Part shown: positions 1 through 4,629 of the stretch, in pieces
How the letters are laid out: every line of letters starts with the position of its first letter
Numbering within the stretch: the first letter of the stretch is position 1
DNA from: an uncultured Pseudomonadota bacterium
GTDB lineage: Bacteria; Pseudomonadota; Gammaproteobacteria; Burkholderiales; SCOH01
Direction: 5' to 3'
Assembly: GCA_937863215.1 (NCBI GenBank)
Contig: CALMFQ010000309.1
Location: forward strand, 1-7,973
Length of the DNA stretch: 7,973 nt
Made by a program: the position numbers and the translations under genes
Notes under the pieces: model-generated
What the model saw: the letters and a program-made list of their open reading frames with translations, nothing else
Told to the model about the DNA's origin: nothing
The model's database searches: none

Positions 1-218
1 GGCGGTGGCCGGTCGATGCGCCACGGATGCGCCAGCAGGTAGCCGACGATGCCGCTGGCTCCGTCCGCTACCATGCAGAATGGCGCCGCCAGCGCCAGTT
101 TGCTGGCAAATACGTCAGTCGGCTCGTGGTATGCCGGCGGGTAGATGCAGTTTTGCAGCTCAAGCGCTGCCTGCAGGTCGTGCCTCTGCATCGGGCGGAT
201 CGGGTAATGCGTGTTCAA
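1..218 (-). CDS. GNAT-family N-acetyltransferase, 3' end cut by the window edge
   Basis: Reading the minus strand from a TTG at 218 gives an open frame of 72 codons that runs off the left edge. The product begins (M)NTHYPIRPMQRHDL, typical of a GNAT domain (first strand IRPM, then the helix DLQAALELQNCIYPP). It continues to a second core strand ending GIVGYLLAHPWR, about residues 53-65, which matches the GNAT beta4 pattern before the acetyl-CoA pyrophosphate loop. That loop and the rest of the domain lie outside the window. GNAT enzymes move an acetyl group from acetyl-CoA to an amine; the acceptor here cannot be told. The frame contains no ATG near its beginning. TTG at 218 fits the domain edge; an in-frame GTG at 266 preceded by GAGG is the alternative and would add 16 residues. 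The gene diverges from the Cys-rich protein at 301. I am confident of the family but not of the start. Confidence 0.75.
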   Translation of the reverse strand, partial: MNTHYPIRPMQRHDLQAALELQNCIYPPAYHEPTDVFASKLALAAPFCMVADGASGIVGYLLAHPWRIDRPP

Positions 219-300
219 CGGTTGTATCGTGTCGCAGCTCTGGTTGCGGATGGTAATATGCGCCACTGCGGCTATTTTCCTCGAAAAAATCGACCCAAAG

Positions 301-639
301 ATGAGCAATCCCTGTCTTGCCTGCGGCGCATGCTGCGCCGCGTTCCGTGTCACTTTTCATTATTCCGAGCTGGATAGCGAGCCGGGCGGTTTTGTTCCTG
401 CCGCATTGGCAAACGAGGAAACCGCGACGTTGTGGCGTTTGCGCGGCACCGATCATGCCCGGCCGCGCTGTGTGGCGTTGGTCGGCAAGGTTGGCGAGTC
501 GGCCAGGTGCGGCATTTACGAACACCGGCCGTCGCCATGCCGTGAATTCGCGCCGTTGGCCGAGGTGGGCGTGTTCAGCGCCGCCTGCAACCGTGCCCGC
601 AGCCGGCACGGGCTGCCGCCGCTGGAAGTTTCCGAGTAA
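301..639 (+). CDS. YkgJ/UPF0153-type cysteine-cluster protein (putative Zn/Fe-binding)
   Basis: This is a 112-residue cytosolic protein with eight cysteines: C5, C8, C11 and C12 form the opening CLACGACC cluster, followed by C57, C70 (CGIYEHRPSPC), C80 and C96. The order CxxCxxCC, then GxCxxYxxRPxxC, then a final Cys is the signature of the YkgJ/UPF0153 family, thought to bind zinc or an iron-sulfur centre. No reaction is established for the family. The ATG at 301 is chosen because the Cys cluster starts at residue 5, as usual in the family; an upstream in-frame start at 211 would add unrelated sequence. No convincing Shine-Dalgarno is visible before 301. The gene diverges from the GNAT gene, and its TAA stop directly abuts the stop of the convergent isomerase gene, with no room for a terminator. 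Confidence 0.85.
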   Translation: MSNPCLACGACCAAFRVTFHYSELDSEPGGFVPAALANEETATLWRLRGTDHARPRCVALVGKVGESARCGIYEHRPSPCREFAPLAEVGVFSAACNRARSRHGLPPLEVSE

Positions 640-1419
640 TCAGCCCCGGTATTGGTCGAGCCATCCCAGTGTGGCCTCGGTATTGCCGCCCGGTTTGTAT
701 TCCGCTCCGCAATAGCCGGCGTACGGGAGCTCGCCGATCAGACGGAATAACGTTGCCCACGGCAGTTCACCGCTTCCCGGAGCGCCGCGGCCGGGGGCAT
801 CGGCAAACTGGATATGGCCGATGCGTTGCCAGTGTTGCCGCAGCAATTGCTGCAGGTCTTCGCCCATGCGCGCCATGTGATACAGATCCACCTGCATCGT
901 CAGCGTCGGCAGATTGACCTGTTGCAGCAGCTGCAGCATGTCTGCGGCGCTATTGACGGCAAAGCGCGGCATGTCGAAATGGTTGATCGCTTCGATCGTG
1001 GTGCCGATGCCGGCTGCCGCAAGCCGGGGCACGGCCAGTTGCAGGTTGGCGCTCAGCGTTGTCAGCGCTTGCGCGCGCGTGACCTCTGGTGCCACCCGGC
1101 CGGCCAGCACATTGACTTGCGGCACCTGCAGGCCGTGTGCGTATTCGACCGCCTGTTCCACCGCCGCAGCAAATTCCCGTTCCTTACCCGGTACGCAGGC
1201 GAGGCCGTCGCCACCCTGCATCAGGTCGCCCGCCGGTACGTTGATCAGCGCGATTCCGACGCCGGCGGCCGTAACTGCCTGTTGCAGTTCCGTCAGCGGC
1301 ACATCGTAGGGAAACTGGATCTCGATGCAATCGAATCCGGCCTGGCGTGCCGCGGCAATACGCTGCAGTAGCGGCAGCTCGGTGAACAGCATCGACAGAT
1401 TGGCGGAAAAACGCAGCAT
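640..1419 (-). CDS. hyi: Hydroxypyruvate isomerase family protein (TIM barrel)
   Basis: This 259-residue protein matches the Hyi family over its full length. It starts MLRFSANLSMLF, has PAGD at 62-65, and carries the metal-binding pattern E143 (TIEAINHFDMP), D178 (QVDLYHM), Q204 (GHIQFAD) and E240 (AEYKP), at the positions expected from E. coli Hyi. The RGAPGSGE loop before the last barrel strand is also characteristic. The known reaction interconverts hydroxypyruvate and tartronate semialdehyde in glyoxylate metabolism. The same fold covers 2-oxo-tetronate isomerase (OtnI), and no gcl or glxR partner lies next to it, so the exact substrate is uncertain. ATG at 1419 is the family start. The gene is divergent from dusC, with a promoter at 1450-1478, and its TGA stop abuts the YkgJ-type gene. 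Confidence 0.85.
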   Translation of the reverse strand: MLRFSANLSMLFTELPLLQRIAAARQAGFDCIEIQFPYDVPLTELQQAVTAAGVGIALINVPAGDLMQGGDGLACVPGKEREFAAAVEQAVEYAHGLQVPQVNVLAGRVAPEVTRAQALTTLSANLQLAVPRLAAAGIGTTIEAINHFDMPRFAVNSAADMLQLLQQVNLPTLTMQVDLYHMARMGEDLQQLLRQHWQRIGHIQFADAPGRGAPGSGELPWATLFRLIGELPYAGYCGAEYKPGGNTEATLGWLDQYRG

Positions 1420-1449
1420 GCGGATCGGTCCGGAAAATTCAAGTGCTGC

Positions 1450-1478
1450 ATTATAGCGGCTCAGCGCGGCGTGGGTAA
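1450..1478 (-). promoter_or_regulatory. Sigma-70 promoter for the isomerase gene
   Basis: On the minus strand a perfect TATAAT (1455-1450) is preceded, after a 17-bp spacer, by TTACCC (1478-1473) as a weak -35. Transcription would begin near 1443, giving a leader of about 24 nt. The -35 hexamer lies inside the spacer of the divergent dusC promoter. Confidence 0.55.
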
Positions 1479-1483
1479 TCGGC

Positions 1484-1489
1484 TATAAT
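1484..1489 (+). promoter_or_regulatory. -10 element of the dusC promoter
   Basis: A perfect TATAAT sits 30 bp before the dusC TTG start, giving a predicted leader of about 24 nt. No good -35 hexamer is seen 16-18 bp upstream (TCAGCG at 1461-1466), so the promoter may be weak or need an activator. Confidence 0.5.
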
Positions 1490-1519
1490 CGCGCGTTTTC
1501 AACAGATTGCGAGCCGGAA

Positions 1520-2491
1520 TTGATTATTGCGCTGGCGCCGATGGAAGGCCTGGTCGATGACGTCATGCGCGATGTCCTCACCGCTGTGGGCGGCATCGAC
1601 TGGTGCGTGACCGAGTTCATTCGTGTCACCGACACGCTGCTGCCGCCGCGCACGTTCAAGCGCATTGGCAGCGAACTGATGCACGGTGCCCGGACACGTG
1701 CCGGCACGCCGGTACGGGTACAGCTGCTGGGCAGCGATCCGGCCTGTCTCGCCGACAACGCCGCGCGCGCGGCCGAGCTGGGCGCGCCGGTGGTCGATCT
1801 GAATTTCGGTTGTCCGGCCAAATCGGTCAACCGCCATCGCGGCGGTGCGGTGTTGCTGCAGGAGCCGGAACTGTTGCGCCAGATCATGGCCGAAGTGCGT
1901 CGCGCCGTGCCGCTGCACATTCCGGTCACCGCGAAAATGCGTATCGGCTACAGCGATACCGATCTGGCACTGGATTGCGCCAGAGCGCTGGCAGAGAGCG
2001 GCGCGGCGGAGCTGGTGGTGCATGCCCGCACCAAGACCGATGGCTACCGTCCGCCAGCCTACTGGGAGTGGATCGCGCGGATTCGGCAGGAAGTGGCGGT
2101 ACCGGTGATTGCCAATGGTGAAATCTGGTCTGCTGCCGACTATTTGCGTTGTCGCGCAATCAGCGGTTGCGATAACGTGATGCTGGGGCGCGGCTTGATC
2201 TCGATGCCGGATCTGGCGTGGCAGATTCGTGCCGCGGTAGCAGGCAGGGCGGTTGTGCCACTGGGCTGGGAGGCGCTGTTGCCAATGCTGCTGGCTTTTT
2301 ACCGCGCCGTGGTAGCCAAGACCAGCGTGCCGCAACATTGCCCGGGCCGGCTCAAGCAATGGCTGATGTATCTGCGGCGCAATTATCCGCAGGCGGGCGA
2401 GCTGCACCAGCAACTGCGCCGCGAAAACCATGTGCCGACGGTGATGGCGGCGCTGGAGCAATTATGCCGGCAACACCGGGAGGCGGCATGA
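1520..2491 (+). CDS. dusC: tRNA-dihydrouridine(16) synthase DusC
   Basis: This 323-residue FMN enzyme reduces a specific uridine in the tRNA D-loop to dihydrouridine using NADPH; the DusC type modifies U16. The Dus barrel starts at LAPMEGLVDDVMR (5-17). The catalytic cysteine is C98 in NFGCPAKSVNRHRGGAVLL. FMN and tRNA contacts are visible as K139 (AKMRIGY), H168 (VVHARTK), N199-G-E201 and GRG at 223-225. The extended GCPAKSVNRHRGG motif and the C-terminal helical domain with LKQWLMYLRRNYP (from about residue 278) favour DusC over DusA or DusB. The start is a TTG at 1520: the next ATG (1541) would cut off the first barrel strand, and no other suitable in-frame start lies upstream. It appears to be a single-gene unit with the promoter around 1484. 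Confidence 0.92.
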   Translation: MIIALAPMEGLVDDVMRDVLTAVGGIDWCVTEFIRVTDTLLPPRTFKRIGSELMHGARTRAGTPVRVQLLGSDPACLADNAARAAELGAPVVDLNFGCPAKSVNRHRGGAVLLQEPELLRQIMAEVRRAVPLHIPVTAKMRIGYSDTDLALDCARALAESGAAELVVHARTKTDGYRPPAYWEWIARIRQEVAVPVIANGEIWSAADYLRCRAISGCDNVMLGRGLISMPDLAWQIRAAVAGRAVVPLGWEALLPMLLAFYRAVVAKTSVPQHCPGRLKQWLMYLRRNYPQAGELHQQLRRENHVPTVMAALEQLCRQHREAA

Positions 2492-2515
2492 GCGTGCCCC
2501 CGTGCCATTCAGGAA

Positions 2516-2538
2516 CCGGCGTGTTTGACCCACGCCGG
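2516..2538 (+). terminator. Hairpin after dusC, possible weak terminator
   Basis: A perfect 8-bp stem, CCGGCGTG (2516-2523) and CACGCCGG (2531-2538), encloses a 7-nt loop, 25 nt after the dusC stop. There is no T-run after it, so it is not a classical intrinsic terminator; it might protect the mRNA 3' end or act together with Rho. Confidence 0.3.
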
Positions 2539-2550
2539 GGATAATGCCTA

Positions 2551-2578
2551 TTACCCGAGGTCTGCGGCCGGGTATAAT
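2551..2578 (+). promoter_or_regulatory. Sigma-70 promoter for fabI
   Basis: A perfect TATAAT (2573-2578) follows TTACCC (2551-2556) with a 16-bp spacer. The predicted start near 2585 gives a leader of about 23 nt, which contains the TGAGG ribosome site (2598-2602). Confidence 0.6.
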
Positions 2579-2607
2579 CTGCCGCACTTTATCTGCTTGA
2601 GGTATTT

Positions 2608-3393
2608 ATGGGTTTCCTCGCCAACAAACGAATTCTGCTCACCGGCCTGCTGTCGAACCGCTCGATCGCCTACGGGATTGCGCAGGCAATGCAGCGCGAA
2701 GGCGCAGAACTGGCTTTCACTTACGTGGTCGACAAGCTCAAGGACCGCGTGGTCGAAATGGCCGCCGAATTTGGCAGTAATATCGTGTTGCGTTGCGACG
2801 TCAGCAGTGACCAGGAAATCGGCGATATGTTCGCGCAACTGAAGCAGCACTGGCCGGAAGGTTTCGACGGCATCGTGCATTCGATCGGTTTCGCACCGCG
2901 CGAGGCGCTGGGAGGGGATTTCCTCGAATCGATCTCGCGCGAGGCGTTTGCCGTGGCGCACGATATCAGCGCCTATAGCCTGGCTGCGCTGGCCAAGGGC
3001 GGGCGCGACCAGCTGCGCGACAACGCGGCGCTGCTGACGCTCAGCTATCTCGGTGCCGAACGCGCAATGCCGAGCTACAACGTTATGGGGCTGGCCAAGG
3101 CCAGCCTCGAAGCCTGTGTGCGCTATACCGCCTTGAGCCTCGGTCAGCGCGGTATCCGTGTCAACGGCATTTCCGCCGGCCCGATCAAGACGCTGGCCGC
3201 TGCCGGCATCACCGGCTTCAGCAAGATTCTGCACCATGTTGCCGCCAACGCGCCGTTGCGGCGCAATGTATCGATCGAGGAAGTCGGCAATGTTGCTGCG
3301 TTCCTGATGAGCGATCTGGCTTCCGGGATTACCGGCGAAATCACCCATGTTGACGCCGGTTACAGCATCGTTGCGCCGATGGCGGAAGAGTAA
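2608..3393 (+). CDS. fabI: Enoyl-[acyl-carrier-protein] reductase (NADH) FabI
   Basis: This 261-residue short-chain dehydrogenase-type enzyme catalyses the last step of each fatty acid elongation round, reducing trans-2-enoyl-ACP with NADH in the cytosol. It matches FabI end to end: MGFLxxKRILLTG at the start, the nucleotide-binding GLLSNRSIAYGIAQAM (13-28), CDVSSD (63-68), HSIGFAP (91-97), and the catalytic YxxxxxK set with Y147, Y157 and K164 inside LSYLGAERAMPSYNVMGLAKASLE. SAGPIKTLAA (189-198) leads into the substrate-binding loop with F204. The residues normally contacted by triclosan-type inhibitors (G94, Y157, M160, F204) are the usual ones. A TGAGG ribosome site precedes the ATG by 5 nt. 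The sequence looks closer to neisserial FabI than to the E. coli protein. It appears monocistronic, followed by the tRNA operon promoter; no intrinsic terminator is seen in 3394-3412. Confidence 0.97.
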   Translation: MGFLANKRILLTGLLSNRSIAYGIAQAMQREGAELAFTYVVDKLKDRVVEMAAEFGSNIVLRCDVSSDQEIGDMFAQLKQHWPEGFDGIVHSIGFAPREALGGDFLESISREAFAVAHDISAYSLAALAKGGRDQLRDNAALLTLSYLGAERAMPSYNVMGLAKASLEACVRYTALSLGQRGIRVNGISAGPIKTLAAAGITGFSKILHHVAANAPLRRNVSIEEVGNVAAFLMSDLASGITGEITHVDAGYSIVAPMAEE

Positions 3394-3412
3394 AGATTTT
3401 CTCCGTTGCGTG

Positions 3413-3441
3413 TTGACGCCCTCGGTGAAAATCACTATGAT
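3413..3441 (+). promoter_or_regulatory. Strong promoter of the tRNA operon
   Basis: TTGACG (3413-3418), a 17-bp spacer and TATGAT (3436-3441) form a near-consensus sigma-70 promoter. The bases just after the -10 are very GC-rich (GGCGCC), the kind of discriminator known to make stable-RNA promoters sensitive to growth rate and ppGpp. The predicted start is about 10 nt before tRNA-Ser. Confidence 0.8.
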
Positions 3442-3458
3442 GGCGCCTCTTCTGAAAC

Positions 3459-3552
3459 GGAGAAATGGCCGAGAGGTCGAAGGCACTCCCCTGCTAAGGG
3501 AGCATACGGGCCAAAACCCGTATCGAGGGTTCGAATCCCTCTTTCTCCGCCA
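3459..3552 (+). tRNA. tRNA-Ser(GCU)
   Basis: This is a 94-nt type II tRNA with the long variable arm of serine tRNAs. The acceptor strands GGAGAAA (3459-3465) and TTTCTCC (3542-3548) pair perfectly, with discriminator G3549 and encoded CCA at 3550-3552. The anticodon stem CTCCC/GGGAG encloses CTGCTAA; the anticodon GCT at 3493-3495 reads AGC and AGU. The variable arm is ATACGGG...CCCGTAT, and the T arm has the TTCGAAT loop. It is the first gene of a three-tRNA operon. Confidence 0.97.
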
Positions 3553-3563
3553 GATTAGTTAGC

Positions 3564-3640
3564 GCGCCCGTAGCTCAGTTGGATAGAGTATTTGGCTACG
3601 AACCAAAGGGTCGGGCGTTCGAATCGCTCCGGGCGCGCCA
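3564..3640 (+). tRNA. tRNA-Arg(ACG), copy 1
   Basis: This 77-nt tRNA has acceptor strands GCGCCCG (3564-3570) and CGGGCGC (3630-3636), discriminator G3637 and encoded CCA. The anticodon stem TTTGG/CCAAA holds loop CTACGAA; the anticodon ACG lies at 3598-3600. A34 would be converted to inosine by TadA to read CGU, CGC and CGA. The T stem has one G-T wobble. It lies 11 nt after tRNA-Ser in the same operon. Confidence 0.97.
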
Positions 3641-3682
3641 AACTAACATGGTTGAGTTTCTGTTTCAGAGGATTTTGGCAGC

Positions 3683-3759
3683 GCGCCCGTAGCTCAGTTG
3701 GATAGAGTATTTGGCTACGAACCAAAGGGTCGGGCGTTCGAATCGCTCCGGGCGCGCCA
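3683..3759 (+). tRNA. tRNA-Arg(ACG), copy 2
   Basis: It is identical base for base to the copy at 3564-3640, which begins 119 bp earlier, with encoded CCA at 3757-3759 and anticodon ACG at 3717-3719. The two are separated by a 42-nt spacer. It is the last gene of the operon; the intrinsic terminator begins 11 nt downstream. Confidence 0.97.
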
Positions 3760-3769
3760 AAAATTCCGC

Positions 3770-3803
3770 AAAAGGGCAGCTTATGGCTGCCCTTTTGCTT
3801 TTT
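3770..3803 (+). terminator. Intrinsic terminator of the tRNA operon
   Basis: A perfect 11-bp stem, AAAAGGGCAGC (3770-3780) with GCTGCCCTTTT (3786-3796), has a 5-nt loop and is followed by GC and a T-run (3799-3803). It begins 11 nt after the second tRNA-Arg. Confidence 0.92.
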
Positions 3804-3838
3804 CCGCTTTTGCCTCCCGTTTCCCGCTTTGCTAAGTC

Positions 3839-3867
3839 TTGCCCGCTGTGGGCCGATTGCGTAGCAT
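3839..3867 (+). promoter_or_regulatory. Possible promoter of the MAPEG gene
   Basis: TTGCCC (3839-3844) and TAGCAT (3862-3867) are separated by 17 bp; each matches the sigma-70 consensus at four of six positions. It is a weak candidate, supported mainly by its position between the tRNA terminator and the gene and by the palindrome overlapping its -10. Confidence 0.35.
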
Positions 3868-3880
3868 GACCGTCGGTCAT
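3866..3880. promoter_or_regulatory. Palindromic operator candidate before the MAPEG gene
   Basis: ATGACCG-T-CGGTCAT is a perfect 7-bp inverted repeat around one central base. It overlaps the end of the proposed -10 and the predicted transcription start, where a repressor dimer would block RNA polymerase. Size and symmetry are of the kind bound by TetR-type repressors, but no regulator gene is present in the window, so the binding protein is unknown. Confidence 0.5.
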
Positions 3881-3910
3881 ATCGACAATATCGTTGCGAG
3901 GAGAAACCAA

Positions 3911-4294
3911 ATGACAACTGCTTACTGGTGCGTGCTGTTGGCGGCGCTGCTGCCTTATCCGTGGGTGCTGGCCGCCAAGGCCCATCCGCGTTACAGCAAC
4001 CGCAGCCCGCGTGAATATCTGGCACAGCAGACCGGCTGGCGCCAGCGCGCGCACTGGGCGCATCTGAATACACTGGAAGCGTTTCCACTGTTTGCCGCTG
4101 CTGTCATCATCGCGCACCAGCTGCATGCGCCGCAGCCGGCGCTGGATCGGCTGGCAATGGCTTTCATCGGCCTGCGCCTCGCCTATGGGCTGGTGTACAT
4201 CGCCGATATTGCCTGGTTGCGTTCGCTGCTCTGGTTTGCCGCGATCGGCTGCAGTGTCGCCATGTTCCTGCTCACGGCAGGTGTATTGCATTAG
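3911..4294 (+). CDS. MAPEG-family small integral membrane protein
   Basis: This 127-residue inner-membrane protein has four predicted hydrophobic segments at about residues 4-22, 54-71, 80-101 and 104-125. The MAPEG family (eicosanoid and glutathione metabolism proteins) is recognised by the cytosolic loop RAHWAHLNTLEAFPLF (46-61), with the conserved R46, H51, N53, E56 and P59, and by GLRLAYGLVYIAD (87-99). Most bacterial members have no known substrate; some have glutathione transferase or peroxidase activity. The start at 3911 is set by GAGGAG (3898-3903) 7 nt upstream; the frame stays open back to 3839 but that extension has no family support. A palindromic operator candidate lies about 30 bp upstream. 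The stop codon TAG is formed by the TA target site plus the first base of the 266-bp repeat element that begins at 4294. Confidence 0.88.
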   Translation: MTTAYWCVLLAALLPYPWVLAAKAHPRYSNRSPREYLAQQTGWRQRAHWAHLNTLEAFPLFAAAVIIAHQLHAPQPALDRLAMAFIGLRLAYGLVYIADIAWLRSLLWFAAIGCSVAMFLLTAGVLH

Positions 4295-4322
4295 GTTCTG
4301 TTGACGTTAGTTTCACGACTGC
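4294..4322 (+). repeat. Left terminal inverted repeat of the element
   Basis: It pairs with 4531-4559: 21 perfect bases from the outer end, then 8 more with two mismatches (positions 4315 and 4318). Hairpin A starts at the very next base. Confidence 0.9.
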
Positions 4323-4423
4323 GTTTGACGCAATTCGGGATACAAAACAAGGAGTAAAACGCGCCGTGCAGTGATCTGCACCAGCGGTTTACGACGCGAT
4401 TTTGTGCCTGAAGTGCGTCAAAC
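4323..4423. other. Internal hairpin A of the element (101 nt)
   Basis: Outer stem GTTTGACGCA (4323-4332) pairs with TGCGTCAAAC (4414-4423). After a mismatch, TTCGGG (4334-4339) pairs with CCTGAA (4407-4412, one G-T). ACAAAA (4342-4347) pairs with TTTTGT (4400-4405), then GTAAA and CGC (4354-4362) with GCG and TTTAC (4384-4392). The tip is the perfect stem GTGCAG/CTGCAC around a TGAT loop (4366-4381). The whole segment is one long imperfect hairpin. Confidence 0.75.
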
Positions 4424-4430
4424 CCTTCGG

Positions 4431-4530
4431 GCTGGCAGGTAAAAATGCCATCCACGGCGTTACGCTCCTCGAAAATAATCCATTATTATCAGCGTCACGT
4501 GCCTTGTGGCTGGCATTTTTACCTGCCAGC
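4431..4530. other. Internal hairpin B of the element (100 nt)
   Basis: A perfect 20-bp inverted repeat (4431-4450, beginning GCTGGCAGG, with 4511-4530) forms the base. Pairing continues as CCAC/GTGG (4452-4455 with 4506-4509), GGC/GCC (4456-4458 with 4501-4503) and ACGCT/AGCGT (4462-4466 with 4491-4495). The apical loop carries a small AATAAT/ATTATT stem (4474-4487). The right terminal repeat starts at the next base, 4531. Confidence 0.8.
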
Positions 4531-4559
4531 GCAGCCGCGAAACTAACGTCAACAGAACC
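4531..4559 (-). repeat. Right terminal inverted repeat of the element
   Basis: It is the inverted copy of 4294-4322 (27 of 29 positions). It is followed directly by TA and then by the pre-insertion downstream sequence, which restores TAA as the MAPEG stop when joined to the left flank. Confidence 0.9.
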
Positions 4560-4580
4560 TAACAACAACCCATGCGGTAA

Positions 4581-4614
4581 ATAAAAAGCCCCATCAACCG
4601 ATGGGGCTTTTTAT
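4581..4614. terminator. Bidirectional intrinsic terminator between convergent genes
   Basis: A perfect 15-bp stem runs from ATAAAAAGCCCCATC (4581-4595) to GATGGGGCTTTTTAT (4600-4614), around an AACC loop. The A-run on one side and T-run on the other let it end transcription from both the MAPEG gene and the acyl-CoA gene. Before the element inserted, it lay about 20 nt after the MAPEG stop. Confidence 0.93.
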
Positions 4615-4629
4615 GGTTGCGCATTGTCG

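Larger units (their letters stand above)
3561..3761 (+). repeat. Tandem duplication of tRNA-Arg(ACG)
   Basis: An identical 82-nt block occurs at 3561-3642 and 3680-3761, covering the tRNA plus 3 nt before and 2 nt after it. The spacer shares nothing with the other flanks, so only the tRNA unit itself is conserved. Confidence 0.9.
4294..4559. mobile_element. MITE-like element, 266 bp, TA target duplication, fully structured
   Basis: The ends are inverted copies beginning GGTTCTGTTGACG. They are perfect over 21 bp and match at 27 of 29 positions over 4294-4322 and 4531-4559. A TA dinucleotide flanks each side (4292-4293 and 4560-4561), as expected for a TA duplication. Removing the element and one TA rejoins the MAPEG reading frame to a TAA stop. 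Inside there is no transposase and no credible gene; the whole interior is two hairpins of about 100 nt placed directly against the terminal repeats. It is therefore a non-autonomous element that would need a transposase supplied from elsewhere. TA duplication is known for IS630/Tc1-mariner relatives and some IS5-family groups, but I cannot match the ends to a named family. It is not the neisserial Correia element, whose ends begin TATAGTGG. Confidence 0.85.

Noticed and set aside
254..259. TAATAT as a -10 box for the YkgJ-type gene
   Set aside because: No acceptable -35 lies 16-18 bp upstream and the other strand offers nothing better, so no promoter is claimed in 219-300.
160..609. 149-residue open frame on the minus strand over the YkgJ-type gene
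   Set aside because: The plus-strand gene has a complete cysteine signature. The minus-strand frame has none, and its left end conflicts with the GNAT reading frame.
1499..2461. Long open frame antisense to dusC
   Set aside because: DusC matches its family along its entire length with all catalytic residues. The antisense product is rich in Arg, His and Gln, a composition typical of a GC-rich shadow frame. The same applies to 2551-3486 opposite fabI.
3347..3562. Open frame on the plus strand running from the end of fabI through tRNA-Ser
   Set aside because: It reads across the end of fabI, a strong promoter and a tRNA in another frame, and has no recognisable protein features.
3555..4291. 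Two open frames on the minus strand across the tRNA-Arg genes, containing RPERFERPTLWFVAKYS
   Set aside because: They are antisense translations of the tRNA-Arg(ACG) genes. Peptides of this type are a well-known misannotation that recurs wherever this tRNA is found. The repeated peptide comes only from the two identical tRNAs.
4294..4559. Correia repeat (the MITE of Neisseria)
   Set aside because: The TA duplication is shared, but the terminal sequence, the length of 266 bp and the internal hairpins differ from the Correia element.
4402..4584. 60-residue open frame inside and beyond the 266-bp element
   Set aside because: It has no ATG start (it begins TTG), no ribosome site, crosses the element's right end into the terminator stem, and its sequence is dictated by the inverted repeats.
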